A stretch of 18,777 nt of DNA from CADAWZ01 sp045114665 (GTDB lineage: Bacteria > Vulcanimicrobiota > CADAWZ01). The stretch covers positions 1 to 18,777 of the forward strand of contig JBGUKW010000316.1 in assembly GCA_045114665.1 (NCBI GenBank), given 5' to 3'. The notes beneath the pieces were generated by a model, which was not told the DNA's origin, did not search any database, and was given only the letters and a program-made list of their open reading frames with translations. Position numbers and translations under genes: made by a program. Of this stretch, positions 1 to 7,239 are shown piece by piece; position 1 is the first letter of the stretch; each line of letters starts with the position of its first letter.

Positions 1-616
1 ATGCAAATAGTCCAACTTCTATTTCACATTTTTTCATTTTTAGAAGAAAATCAAAAATTTCTTCGTCATTTTCACCAAGTCCGACAATTACATGTGTCGT
101 AATTTTTCCTTTAAATGTGTTACCAGCTTTTTCCAAAAATTCGATATGTTTTTTAAAAGATTTTTTCTTTATTTTTTCAAAAAGAGTTTCAGAAACACAG
201 TCCATTGGAATAGATATTCTATCTGCTCCTGAATCAAAAATTTCTTGTAAATCATTTATTGAAATCGTTCCTATTGAACAACTAACTTGTATTGGTGATT
301 TTGATTTTATTTCTTTTATAAGTTCTTTGAGATTATTTACAGTGTCTTTTTCACAAACTGTTTGGAAACAAACTCTTTTTAATTTATTTTCGTTATATAA
401 TGATTTTATTCTATCAGATATTTCGTCAAAGTCGTATTCGGGCCAAGAAATCCTCGATAATTTTGTCTCGGCTTTTCCACTACCTCTTGAACAAAATGCA
501 CATGAATTTTGGCATTTTTTGCCTGTTATTAAATATGCTGTTGTTGGAAAGCAATCACATTTTGAATTATTAAATCCCATTAATGTTGCAGTTCCATAAG
601 ATACCCCTATTTTCAA
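1..616 (-). CDS. Radical SAM protein, biotin-synthase-related (LipS1/LipS2-type lipoyl synthase subunit), 3' end outside window
   Basis: I translated the minus strand from a TTG at 614-616, whose TTGA overlaps the stop of the upstream gene; a GAGGAG sequence lies about 10 bases before it. The frame stays open to the window edge (205 codons). The N-terminus reads MKIGVSYGTATLMGF, followed by PTTAYLITG and the radical SAM cluster motif C35-x3-C39-x2-C42. A second conserved-looking block reads LSRISWP. From memory these match the archaeal and bacterial 'biotin synthase-related' family (COG2516), one of the two partners shown in Thermococcus to make the lipoyl cofactor together. Two further cysteines, C20 and C22, precede the motif and could be extra cluster ligands. 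Being adjacent to a second, different radical SAM gene supports the paired function. The radical SAM call is firm; the lipoyl role is inferred from family memory. An ATG start at codon 13 would cut into the conserved N-terminus, so I prefer the TTG. Confidence 0.8.
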   Translation of the reverse strand, partial: MKIGVSYGTATLMGFNNSKCDCFPTTAYLITGKKCQNSCAFCSRGSGKAETKLSRISWPEYDFDEISDRIKSLYNENKLKRVCFQTVCEKDTVNNLKELIKEIKSKSPIQVSCSIGTISINDLQEIFDSGADRISIPMDCVSETLFEKIKKKSFKKHIEFLEKAGNTFKGKITTHVIVGLGENDEEIFDFLLKMKKCEIEVGLFA

Positions 617-1422
617 ATTATACAGCACTCCTCTTCTTTTTTGACAGTTATGTTTAAATTTTTCATTTTGTTTTCAAATTTTGAAGATGGCATAGTTATT
701 TTTTTAAATTCGTATTTTACACAGAGGTCTTCAAGGGATGAAATATATCTGCCTCGTGGATGCATACAACCTAAAATAAAATCTGTATTTGGCATTTTTT
801 TTCTTGCATAATTTAAAAAAACATCTATTTCATCAAGTGAGGGAGGAGAACATTTTTCAAATAATGTCCCTTTTGTTGGAATGAAAACTAAAAATATAAG
901 GTTTTTTAAATCATATTTTGACAAAATGTCTATAGAATTGTATTCACCTTTTATTTTACCTTCAAGCAATCCCAATGTTATATGGACTTCTGGTTCTTTT
1001 ATTTCTCTTATATTTTCAAAAGTTGTTATATAATCTTTTGCTGTGAAATTGGCATGATATACTTTTAATATTGTCTCTTCATCTGATACAAAATCTATAG
1101 AAATTTTATCAGCCAAAGGGCAGATTTTAAAAATTTTATCCTTTGGCATTATTCCTGTATGAATGTTTATTTTTAGTCCCCAATTTTTTATTATCTCTAT
1201 TTCTTCTTTATATTCATCGAGTGGAACATAACCTTCTTTAGTCATTCCTCCACTTATCAAAACAGATGTGAAATCTCTTTTTCCAAGTTCTAATGTGTCT
1301 GCTATTCGTTCCATTGAGCGAAGATATTTTCTTCCACAGTGTGAACAATTTAAAAAACATCTGTGTCCTGTTACAGAAATTGATTTTGTTTTAAATGGGA
1401 AAACGGATGTTATTTCTTTCAT
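613..1422 (-). CDS. Radical SAM protein, biotin-synthase-like (second LipS1/LipS2-type subunit)
   Basis: This 269-residue protein has the radical SAM motif C22-x3-C26-x2-C29 directly after SISVTGHR, followed by GRKYL. That pattern resembles COG1856, the uncharacterised biotin-synthase homologues that partner COG2516 in the two-protein lipoyl synthases. Radical SAM enzymes bind a [4Fe-4S] cluster at this motif and cleave S-adenosylmethionine; lipoyl synthesis needs a second cluster as sulfur donor. Candidate extra ligands are C191, C219 (in a GCMHPRGRY block), C234 and the terminal C266-C267. Its ATG overlaps the stop of the amidase gene (ATGA), and its own stop overlaps the TTG of the next radical SAM gene, so all three are probably translationally coupled. 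No lipoate-protein ligase or lipoylated dehydrogenase is visible; one could lie beyond the left edge. The radical SAM call is near certain; the lipoyl role is moderately supported. Confidence 0.82.
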   Translation of the reverse strand: MKEITSVFPFKTKSISVTGHRCFLNCSHCGRKYLRSMERIADTLELGKRDFTSVLISGGMTKEGYVPLDEYKEEIEIIKNWGLKINIHTGIMPKDKIFKICPLADKISIDFVSDEETILKVYHANFTAKDYITTFENIREIKEPEVHITLGLLEGKIKGEYNSIDILSKYDLKNLIFLVFIPTKGTLFEKCSPPSLDEIDVFLNYARKKMPNTDFILGCMHPRGRYISSLEDLCVKYEFKKITMPSSKFENKMKNLNITVKKEEECCII

Positions 1423-3416
1423 TTTTTGATTTTTATCTTGCTTTTCATATTTTGACCAACATAAACATCTATTCCATCAACTATTGCTTCTGCTATTTTT
1501 TGTTGATAAAAATTCTCGTTTAATAATTTTGCTTCTTCATCATTGCTGATAAATCCGAGTTCAAGAAGTACTGCAGGGATTTTTGATTTTGAAACAACAA
1601 AGAAATTATCCTGTGAAATTCCTCTGTCTGTTCTTCCTGTTTTTCCTATAAGTGCAAATTGTATGTTTTTTGCAAGTTCTTTATCTACGGCTTTGTACCA
1701 GTGGGTAGATATACCATTGGCTTTTGTATTTATTGCTGCATTTATGTGAATACTTACAAAAATATCGGCTTTTTGACCTGCTTTTACTCTTGCACCAAGC
1801 TCTTCATTATCTGGAGAACCTTTGTAAGAGACATCTCTGTCTGTCTCTCTTGTCATTATTACATTAAATCCCTTTGTTCTTAAAAGGTCTGCTACTTTTA
1901 GAGAAATTGAAAGAGTTAGATTTTTTTCAGCTAAATCTAATCTGTTATTTACAGCTCCAAAATCACCGCCACCATGTCCTGGGTCTATACAGATATTCAC
2001 TCCGTCTGGATCGTATTGTATAACTTTTTTATCAGTGTATCCATAGCCTGACATGACAAGCATAGAAGGTGATAATGCTGTTGAGTAAAATTTAAAAGTA
2101 ACACTTGTATTACTATTTTTTACTATGTCAAATCTTGAAGGCTTTTTTAAATCAACTACGATTCTTGAAGCTCCGTCTGGACCTGGTTCGAATTGAGCTG
2201 ATCTGATTTTATCTGCAATTGAACAATTATGGATTGAATATTCTTTTTGTTTTAAATTCATTTTACAGGCTTGAATATCTATTATAAATCTGTTATCAGG
2301 AATTTTCATTCTGAGCCATTTATAACTAAAAGCGTCAGAAGTATTTATTTTGAGTTCAAGTCTATCTGGAAATGTGTCTATATCCAAAGAATCGAGACTG
2401 ATTTGATTGTGCATTGATATTTTTATTGCTTCATCTGCCTGTTCTTTTTGAAGACTTATTGCTTTTCTTCTTCCTTCTGTCGTCTTAGGAATAGGTATAG
2501 TTGCAACTCTTATTGATGAAGTGTAATAAGGATTTTTTGTTTTATCTCTATCATCTTGCGTTGTCTGTTCTATTTTTTCTTTGTCTTTGCTTATTAAATC
2601 ATCGTCATCGTTATTTTTTTGATTTTTGGGATTAACTTTTTCTTCTTTTTTTTCTTTATCTTTGTTATTTTTCTCTTGTTTGTTTTCTTTTATTACAGTT
2701 GTATTATTACTTGTTATTTGAGTTGTGCCAGTTCTTTCTGTTGCTATTGAAATTGAATTATAATTTGGTCTTGTATTTTTTTTCAATACTATATTTTGTG
2801 TGCTATTTATTGATATTTCTGTTATTATGTCATTATCTGTGTTTTTTGATGAGATTGTTATATTGTCAGGAATTATTCCGTTTTTTTCTATTTTTATATT
2901 GTTTGGAGCATAAGTATTTTTTAGTGTGATAATATTTGTCATTACATTCTTTTTTGTTTTTATGTCTGATTTAGATATATTACCACCTGATTTTATTATT
3001 ATTTCTTTTTCTGTTATTTCAATAGAAGATAGTTGGGGGGCAATTATACACTTTTCTGATTCTGGTTCGAACGAATAAAAACAGGAACAGGTTTCTGCAA
3101 GATCATAAGCACTTATAAAAGTTTCGTCTGAAATGTCATTTTCTATTACTTTAATGCTGTCATTTCGTGAAAGTTTAAATTCTTTTTTTGAAAAAGATCT
3201 CAATTCTGTAGATGTATTTTTACAGATATTTTTGAATACTTGTAAATTTATTGATATATACAATTTTCCTGAATCTGAAATTGTTGCAGGTTCTTTAAAT
3301 TTTTGTCCAAAACAGTTTATTTCTACTGTTGTCAATTCATCAGCTCTTGATGTGCCAGTTACAATGATTAATAATATTATTTGAATTAGTAAAATAAATT
3401 TGATTCTGTTAAACAT
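1419..3416 (-). CDS. Secreted N-acetylmuramoyl-L-alanine amidase (AMIN + Amidase_3)
   Basis: This 665-residue enzyme should cut the amide bond between N-acetylmuramic acid and the stem peptide, as in daughter-cell separation. A signal peptide covers about residues 1-25, with a hydrophobic core and a likely cut near SRA-DE. Residues 26-130 form a beta-rich stretch resembling a copper-amine-oxidase-N-like or substrate-binding domain, and 131-232 look like a weak AMIN-like repeat. A very charged Lys/Glu/Asp/Asn linker covers about 241-295. A clearer AMIN domain, which targets peptidoglycan or the septum, covers about 339-445. The Amidase_3 catalytic domain spans 474-653, with the zinc and catalytic residues H481 (DPGHGG), E497, H557 (SIHINA) and E619 (LELGF) all present, so it should be active. 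The ATG has a good AGAGGGG ribosome site 8 bases upstream. It is the first gene of the minus-strand operon and is divergent from ftsZ. Confidence 0.93.
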   Translation of the reverse strand: MFNRIKFILLIQIILLIIVTGTSRADELTTVEINCFGQKFKEPATISDSGKLYISINLQVFKNICKNTSTELRSFSKKEFKLSRNDSIKVIENDISDETFISAYDLAETCSCFYSFEPESEKCIIAPQLSSIEITEKEIIIKSGGNISKSDIKTKKNVMTNIITLKNTYAPNNIKIEKNGIIPDNITISSKNTDNDIITEISINSTQNIVLKKNTRPNYNSISIATERTGTTQITSNNTTVIKENKQEKNNKDKEKKEEKVNPKNQKNNDDDDLISKDKEKIEQTTQDDRDKTKNPYYTSSIRVATIPIPKTTEGRRKAISLQKEQADEAIKISMHNQISLDSLDIDTFPDRLELKINTSDAFSYKWLRMKIPDNRFIIDIQACKMNLKQKEYSIHNCSIADKIRSAQFEPGPDGASRIVVDLKKPSRFDIVKNSNTSVTFKFYSTALSPSMLVMSGYGYTDKKVIQYDPDGVNICIDPGHGGGDFGAVNNRLDLAEKNLTLSISLKVADLLRTKGFNVIMTRETDRDVSYKGSPDNEELGARVKAGQKADIFVSIHINAAINTKANGISTHWYKAVDKELAKNIQFALIGKTGRTDRGISQDNFFVVSKSKIPAVLLELGFISNDEEAKLLNENFYQQKIAEAIVDGIDVYVGQNMKSKIKIKK

Positions 3417-3620
3417 AATAAATACCCCTCTTCTTAAAATTCAATATTGTACTTTATTTGTTTAAATTCCTTCATATCACATAAAATAAAATAAATTTAA
3501 TATATTATAAGAGGAAAAATAAAATAAATAAACAAAAATAATAATTAAGGTAAATAAGAGATTTTTTAGAAAAACAACTATTTTCTCTAAGGGTATGGGA
3601 AAATATGGGAGGAATTTTTT
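3417..3620. other. Divergent intergenic region between amidase and ftsZ
   Basis: These 204 very AT-rich bases must hold promoters for both flanking genes, but I found no convincing -35/-10 pair. A TACAAT-like -10 for the amidase lies at 3446-3451 on the minus strand, without a good -35. A TATTATAA run near 3503-3510 could serve ftsZ. The ftsZ ribosome site GGGAGG is at 3607-3612. A weak AGAGA/TCTCT inverted repeat sits around 3557-3589. I see no gene here. Confidence 0.5.
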
Positions 3621-5048
3621 ATGAATGAAAATATAACCGCTAAAGCAGGCGGAATTTTTCTTGAAAAAATGGTTAAAGCAGGTTTGTCAAATAGAGAAGA
3701 GATTAGACAAGCACCAAAAGAAGATTTGATGAAAGTTCCTTCAGAAGAGCTTGAAGAAACTCTTCCTGATATAGAACAAATACAAAATATTCCTCAACAG
3801 GAAGAACAACCTGTACAACCAAGAAAAACTTTAAAACAGTCTTCTAAAGCCTCATTGGCACAACAAAAAAATTCTGAACTTTCAAAACCAGTAGTACAAT
3901 TTAAGCCACGTATTGCTAAAATAAAAGTAATTGGAGTTGGTGGAGCTGGTTGTAATGCAATAGAAAGAATGATGGAAGATATACCTTCTAATATTGATTT
4001 TATTGCCATGAATACAGATTGCCAAGCTTTAAAAGAAAGTCATGCACCAACTAAAATTGTACTTGGTGAAAAAGTAACAAAAAGAAGAGGAGCTGGGGCT
4101 ATACCAGAGGTTGGAAAAAGAGCTGCAGAACAAAATGTAGATGAGATTGAGAAATGTATTGCAGGGGCTGATCTTGTTTTTATAACAGCAGGTATGGGAA
4201 GAGGTACTGGAACTGGTGCTGCTCCACTTGTTGCAGAGATTGCAAAGAAGACAGGGGCTTTGACTGTTGCAATAGTAACAAAGCCATTTGCTTTTGAAGG
4301 AATGAAAATGATGAATATTGCAAGAAATGGTATTGCCGATCTTGCAGAAAAAGTTGACACAATAATAATAATTCCTAATGACAAATTGCTTGGAATAAAT
4401 AAAGATATAACATTTTTGGATGCGTTTAAAAAGGTAGATGATATACTGAGATATGGTGTTAGAGGTATATCAGATATTCTAAGTGGCACGGGTATAATAA
4501 ATGTTGACTTTGCAGATGTTCAATCTATATTGCAAAAAGGAGGAGCTTCCCAAGTCGGTATTGGTTTTGGAACAGGTCCAGATAGAGCAGTATTGGCCGC
4601 TCAGGATGCTATTTATAGTCCACTTCTTGAAACTTCTATTGATGGATCAAAATCTATTTTGTTCAACATTACTGGCGATTCTAATATGACATTACATGAA
4701 GTAAGAACTGCAGCAGATATAATCGTAAATGCAGCAGATCCAGATGCAAAAATAGTATTTGGCTCAGTCATAGATGACAATATTCAAGATGGAGCAATGG
4801 CAATTACTGTTATTGCTACTGGACTTATGGGAGAAAGTGATACATTAGAAGATAATTCTTCAGATGATGATTTATCTTATGATAATTATCAGCAACCTAC
4901 ATCCATATTTTCTTCAAGTTTTAGAGAATCATTGGATAACAGTAAAAGAGCTTCTTCACAAAGTCAGGCAAATGCTTCTTATAACAATATTACAGACGAT
5001 GATGATTTACCGCCATTTATAAAACTCAGAAAAAATAAAGGTAATTAA
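3621..5048 (+). CDS. ftsZ: Cell division protein FtsZ with long N-terminal extension
   Basis: FtsZ is the tubulin-like GTPase that polymerises into the cytokinetic ring. The GTPase core starts near residue 98 with the GGAGCNA nucleotide loop (G107-A113). The synergy loop with NVDFADV (N294, D296, D299) supplies the catalytic acids. The C-terminal domain with LFNITG and VIATG follows to about 402, then a Ser/Asp-rich linker and a conserved-type tail ending DDLPPFIKLRK, the usual docking peptide for FtsA, SepF or ZipA-like partners. Two oddities stand out. About 95 residues precede the core, where most FtsZ proteins have fewer than 30; they are rich in Glu, Gln and Pro. The tubulin signature reads G-M-G-R194-G-T-G-T-G instead of G-M-G-G-G-T-G-T-G. 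The start is well supported by GGGAGG 8 bases upstream. No ftsA or ftsQ is next to it; an unknown Cys-rich gene follows after 26 bases, probably co-transcribed. Confidence 0.97.
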   Translation: MNENITAKAGGIFLEKMVKAGLSNREEIRQAPKEDLMKVPSEELEETLPDIEQIQNIPQQEEQPVQPRKTLKQSSKASLAQQKNSELSKPVVQFKPRIAKIKVIGVGGAGCNAIERMMEDIPSNIDFIAMNTDCQALKESHAPTKIVLGEKVTKRRGAGAIPEVGKRAAEQNVDEIEKCIAGADLVFITAGMGRGTGTGAAPLVAEIAKKTGALTVAIVTKPFAFEGMKMMNIARNGIADLAEKVDTIIIIPNDKLLGINKDITFLDAFKKVDDILRYGVRGISDILSGTGIINVDFADVQSILQKGGASQVGIGFGTGPDRAVLAAQDAIYSPLLETSIDGSKSILFNITGDSNMTLHEVRTAADIIVNAADPDAKIVFGSVIDDNIQDGAMAITVIATGLMGESDTLEDNSSDDDLSYDNYQQPTSIFSSSFRESLDNSKRASSQSQANASYNNITDDDDLPPFIKLRKNKGN

Positions 5049-5074
5049 AAACCGAAAGGAATGACATTTTAAAA

Positions 5075-5641
5075 ATGAGTGATAATACAGAAGATAAAGA
5101 TAAGGGAACATCTAAATTTAAAGGTTCTTTGAAGGCATCTAAAGCCACATGTCCTTTTATCAGACCTGCCCGTATAATGAAAGAGGGTAAAATGACAGAT
5201 GTCAAGCTCTGTACTGCTTATATTCCAGGTTTTGAAGTAAAAGATGATAGATATATATGCGAACAATGTAATGTTCCTGATATGGGGGTAAAAGAGACGA
5301 GATGTCGTTCTTTTCTTCCTATGTCTATAGAAGAAGATTTGCCTACTAAATGGTATTGCAGATTGCTTGGAACAAAAGATATACAAGAAGAGCAATGTAA
5401 TCCTGAACATTGTCCTCATTTTGAAAAGATAGAGCGTTTAAAATGGGAAATTGGTAAAATTGGAGCAAAATCTTCTAAAAATATTGAAGAAATACCTGAG
5501 AAACCAAAAGAGAAAAGAAAATTGATTCCAAAAGGTTCTATGTTGAAAAGACAAAATCCTAAGAATCAAAAGTCGAGTGGATATGGTAGTTATGGCGATT
5601 ATGATGATTCTGGAGACGATTACGGCGGTTATTTCTTTTAA
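5075..5641 (+). CDS. Unrecognised eight-cysteine protein downstream of ftsZ
   Basis: I do not recognise this 188-residue protein. The first 16 residues are charged and there is no signal peptide or membrane segment, so it is probably cytoplasmic. Eight cysteines (26, 46, 62, 65, 77, 95, 108, 113) fall in about 90 residues, including a CxxC at 62-65 and C-x4-C at 108-113, which fits two zinc sites or an iron-sulfur cluster. From about 120 it becomes a Lys/Glu/Pro-rich linker, ending in a Gly/Tyr/Asp-rich tail (about 167-188) with two terminal phenylalanines. The ATG at 5075 is the first usable one; the nearest ribosome-site-like AAAGGA (5055-5060) is 14 bases away, unusually far, so initiation may be weak or coupled to ftsZ. 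The gene is probably in the ftsZ transcript, ending at the terminator 10 bases downstream. No function is proposed. Confidence 0.82.
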   Translation: MSDNTEDKDKGTSKFKGSLKASKATCPFIRPARIMKEGKMTDVKLCTAYIPGFEVKDDRYICEQCNVPDMGVKETRCRSFLPMSIEEDLPTKWYCRLLGTKDIQEEQCNPEHCPHFEKIERLKWEIGKIGAKSSKNIEEIPEKPKEKRKLIPKGSMLKRQNPKNQKSSGYGSYGDYDDSGDDYGGYFF

Positions 5642-5650
5642 TTGAATAAT

Positions 5651-5689
5651 AAAAAAAACTGACTTCTAAAATAGAAGCCAGTTTTTTTT
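5651..5689. terminator. Bidirectional terminator between the ftsZ pair and the DUF1015 gene
   Basis: ACTGACTTCTA and TAGAAGCCAGT form an 11-position stem, flanked by eight A on one side and eight T on the other. On the plus strand one position is an A-C mismatch; on the minus strand it becomes a G-U pair, so the hairpin is slightly better for the minus-strand gene. It lies exactly between two convergent genes. Confidence 0.88.
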
Positions 5690-5698
5690 ATGTGATTG

Positions 5699-6955
5699 TT
5701 ATTTTACTAAATGTATTGCCATGCCGTCTCTTAATTTAGGTTCAAACCAAGTTGATTTTGGAGGCATTATTTTTCCAGCATCTGCTACATCTATCAAATC
5801 TTTTATTGAAGTTGGATATAGGGCAAATGCTACTACAAATTTTCCTGAGTCAGTGAGTTTTTTCAACTCTCCATTTCCTCTTATGCCACCAACGAAGTCA
5901 ATATTTTTGTCTTCTCTTGGTTTCTTTATTCCCAAAATTGGATCGAGAAGATTGTTTTGAAGTATTGAGGCATCAAGTGATTCAACAGGGTCTTTTTCAT
6001 CATAAGAATCAGCTTTTGCTGTTATGATATAGCCTTTGTGGTCGATATACATGCCAAAATCATGCTTCTTTTCAGGCATTGGAACTTCATCTGAACATTC
6101 TTTTATTACGAATTTATTTTCGATTAATTTGAAGAATTCTTCTTTTGTATGTCCGTTTAGATTTTTGACAACTCTGTTATAAGCCATTATATTCATTTCA
6201 CTTGCTGGGAATATAACAGACAAGAAGAAGTTATATTCTTCATCACCTTTATGCTCAGGATTTGTATCTTTCATCATGTTTTTGACACGCATTGCTGAAG
6301 CACTTCTGTGGTGACCATCTGCAACATACATTACATCAATAGCTTTAAATTCTTTTTCGATCTTATTTATTTCTTCTGGATTGTCGATGAGCCAAAGAAT
6401 ATGTCTTATTCCATCATTACTTGTAAAATCATATTCACTTTGACGAGATTCGATTTCGTTGAAAATCTTTTTTAATTCATCTCTGTCTTTATAGACTAAA
6501 AAGACTGGACCTGTATTTGCCATTGTTGCATATATGTGTCTTGTTCTGTCATCTTCTTTGTCTTTTCTTGTCAATTCATGTTTTTTGATGATATTTTTCT
6601 CATATTCATCAACACTTGCACAAGCTACAAGACCTGTTTGGGCATGGAGTTTGTCGCCTATTGGCATAATCTGCTTATAGAGATAGAAGATTGGTTTTTC
6701 GTCCTGTATCAAAATACCATCTTTTTCAAATTGATCCATATTTTCTTTTGCTTTTTCATAAACTCTGTCATCATATTGATTTATATCAGGATCTAAATCA
6801 ATTTCTGGTTTTGTGACATGAAGAAGACTTATTGGATTGTCTTTTGCAAGTTGTTTGGCTTCTTCTGTGTTTAGAACATCATAGGGTGGACAAGTTACTA
6901 ATGAAGCATTTTCACTTTTCGGTCTTAGACCTTTAAAGGGTTTTACAATTGCCAA
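5699..6955 (-). CDS. DUF1015 family protein (ParB/SerK-like fold suspected)
   Basis: The 418-residue protein is full length for the DUF1015 family (COG4198). Conserved blocks seen are KPFKGLRP near the N-terminus, TCPPYDV (21-27), KHELT (125-129) and the hallmark ADGHHR (212-217). There is no signal peptide or membrane segment, so it is cytoplasmic. The function of the family is not settled for this branch. The DGHHR motif resembles the nucleotide-binding loop of ParB/Srx-fold proteins, which include free-serine kinases, so a small-molecule kinase is a reasonable but unproven idea. The start is a TTG at 6953-6955, chosen because a strong AAAGGAG lies 8 bases upstream and the family's N-terminus begins here. 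It is a single-gene unit, divergent from the ferredoxin region and convergent with the ftsZ pair. Confidence 0.9.
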   Translation of the reverse strand: MAIVKPFKGLRPKSENASLVTCPPYDVLNTEEAKQLAKDNPISLLHVTKPEIDLDPDINQYDDRVYEKAKENMDQFEKDGILIQDEKPIFYLYKQIMPIGDKLHAQTGLVACASVDEYEKNIIKKHELTRKDKEDDRTRHIYATMANTGPVFLVYKDRDELKKIFNEIESRQSEYDFTSNDGIRHILWLIDNPEEINKIEKEFKAIDVMYVADGHHRSASAMRVKNMMKDTNPEHKGDEEYNFFLSVIFPASEMNIMAYNRVVKNLNGHTKEEFFKLIENKFVIKECSDEVPMPEKKHDFGMYIDHKGYIITAKADSYDEKDPVESLDASILQNNLLDPILGIKKPREDKNIDFVGGIRGNGELKKLTDSGKFVVAFALYPTSIKDLIDVADAGKIMPPKSTWFEPKLRDGMAIHLVK

Positions 6956-7054
6956 TTTCGGATCTCCTTTGACTTTATTATTGATAAAAAATATATTATT
7001 TATTTATTTTTAATAACCTTTTATTTTTCAAAATAAATTATATTATAAAAAAGA

Positions 7055-7082
7055 TTGACAAATTAAAATAAATAAATATAAT
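7055..7082 (+). promoter_or_regulatory. Sigma70-type promoter of the leader-ferredoxin unit
   Basis: A perfect TTGACA (7055-7060) and a perfect TATAAT (7077-7082) are separated by 16 bases. Transcription should start around 7088-7090, right at the first base-paired segment of the leader RNA. It is the best promoter match in the window. Confidence 0.85.
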
Positions 7083-7087
7083 ATTAC

Positions 7088-7218
7088 TTATGAGGTTTTA
7101 AAGTTAGTTTTATAAATTTACTTTTAGTACCGCGGGGGATAGCGGGAAAGGCTTCCTCATAAAAAGCCATAGCCTATATAGGAAAACCGTCTTTTAGGCG
7201 GTGTCCTTTTAATTTTTT
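7088..7218 (+). ncRNA. Structured leader RNA (candidate riboswitch or attenuator, or short terminated RNA)
   Basis: The roughly 130-base segment between the predicted start site and the poly-T tract has no ORF of note and is much richer in GC than the flanks. TTATGAGG (7088-7095) is perfectly complementary to CCTCATAA (7155-7162). This 8-bp helix would close a junction holding two small hairpins: AAAGT/ACTTT (7100-7104 with 7120-7124) and CCGC/GCGG (7130-7133 with 7142-7145). A competing hairpin GGCTT/AAGCC (7150-7154 with 7164-7168) would put CCTCATAAA in its loop, so the 5' segment could form a pseudoknot instead. AGGCT (7149-7153) can also pair with AGCCT (7171-7175). The element ends in a terminator just before the ferredoxin ribosome site. 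I could not match it to a riboswitch class I know. Confidence 0.6.
7180..7218 (+). terminator. Terminator/attenuator in front of the ferredoxin gene
   Basis: ACCGTC (7186-7191) pairs with GGCGGT (7197-7202) around a TTTTA loop, and AGGA (7180-7183) pairs with TCCT (7204-7207) below a small internal loop; TTTAATTTTTT follows. Only 6 bases separate it from the ferredoxin ribosome site, so there is no room for a promoter after it. The 14 bases GGCGGTGTCCTTTT at 7197-7210 recur exactly at 7465-7478 in the next terminator. Confidence 0.75.
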
Positions 7219-7239
7219 GTTATGAAAGGATATAAAAAA

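Noticed and set aside
117..599. Open frame of 160 codons on the plus strand
   Set aside because: It is the shadow of the radical SAM gene on the minus strand, which has the cluster motif and correct overlap with its neighbour.
2184..2193. GGTTCGAATT, and a similar GGTTCGAAC at 3064-3072, resembling tRNA T-loops
   Set aside because: Both lie inside the amidase coding sequence, with no acceptor, D or anticodon stems around them.
5061..5072. Three-codon open frame (ATG ACA TTT TAA) before the Cys-rich gene
   Set aside because: The AAAGGA directly touches its ATG, leaving no spacing for a ribosome, so it is unlikely to be a translated leader.
7126..7135. AGTACCGCGG in the leader, similar to part of the T-box consensus (GGTACCGCG)
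   Set aside because: The essential UGGN bulge is not present (UAGU instead), the upstream part is far too short for a specificity stem, and the downstream gene is a ferredoxin, not an amino-acid gene.
7222..7239. Six-residue N-terminal extension of the ferredoxin from an earlier ATG
   Set aside because: It lies in the terminator tail without a ribosome site, while the ATG at 7240 has AAAGGA at the right distance and gives a standard ferredoxin N-terminus.
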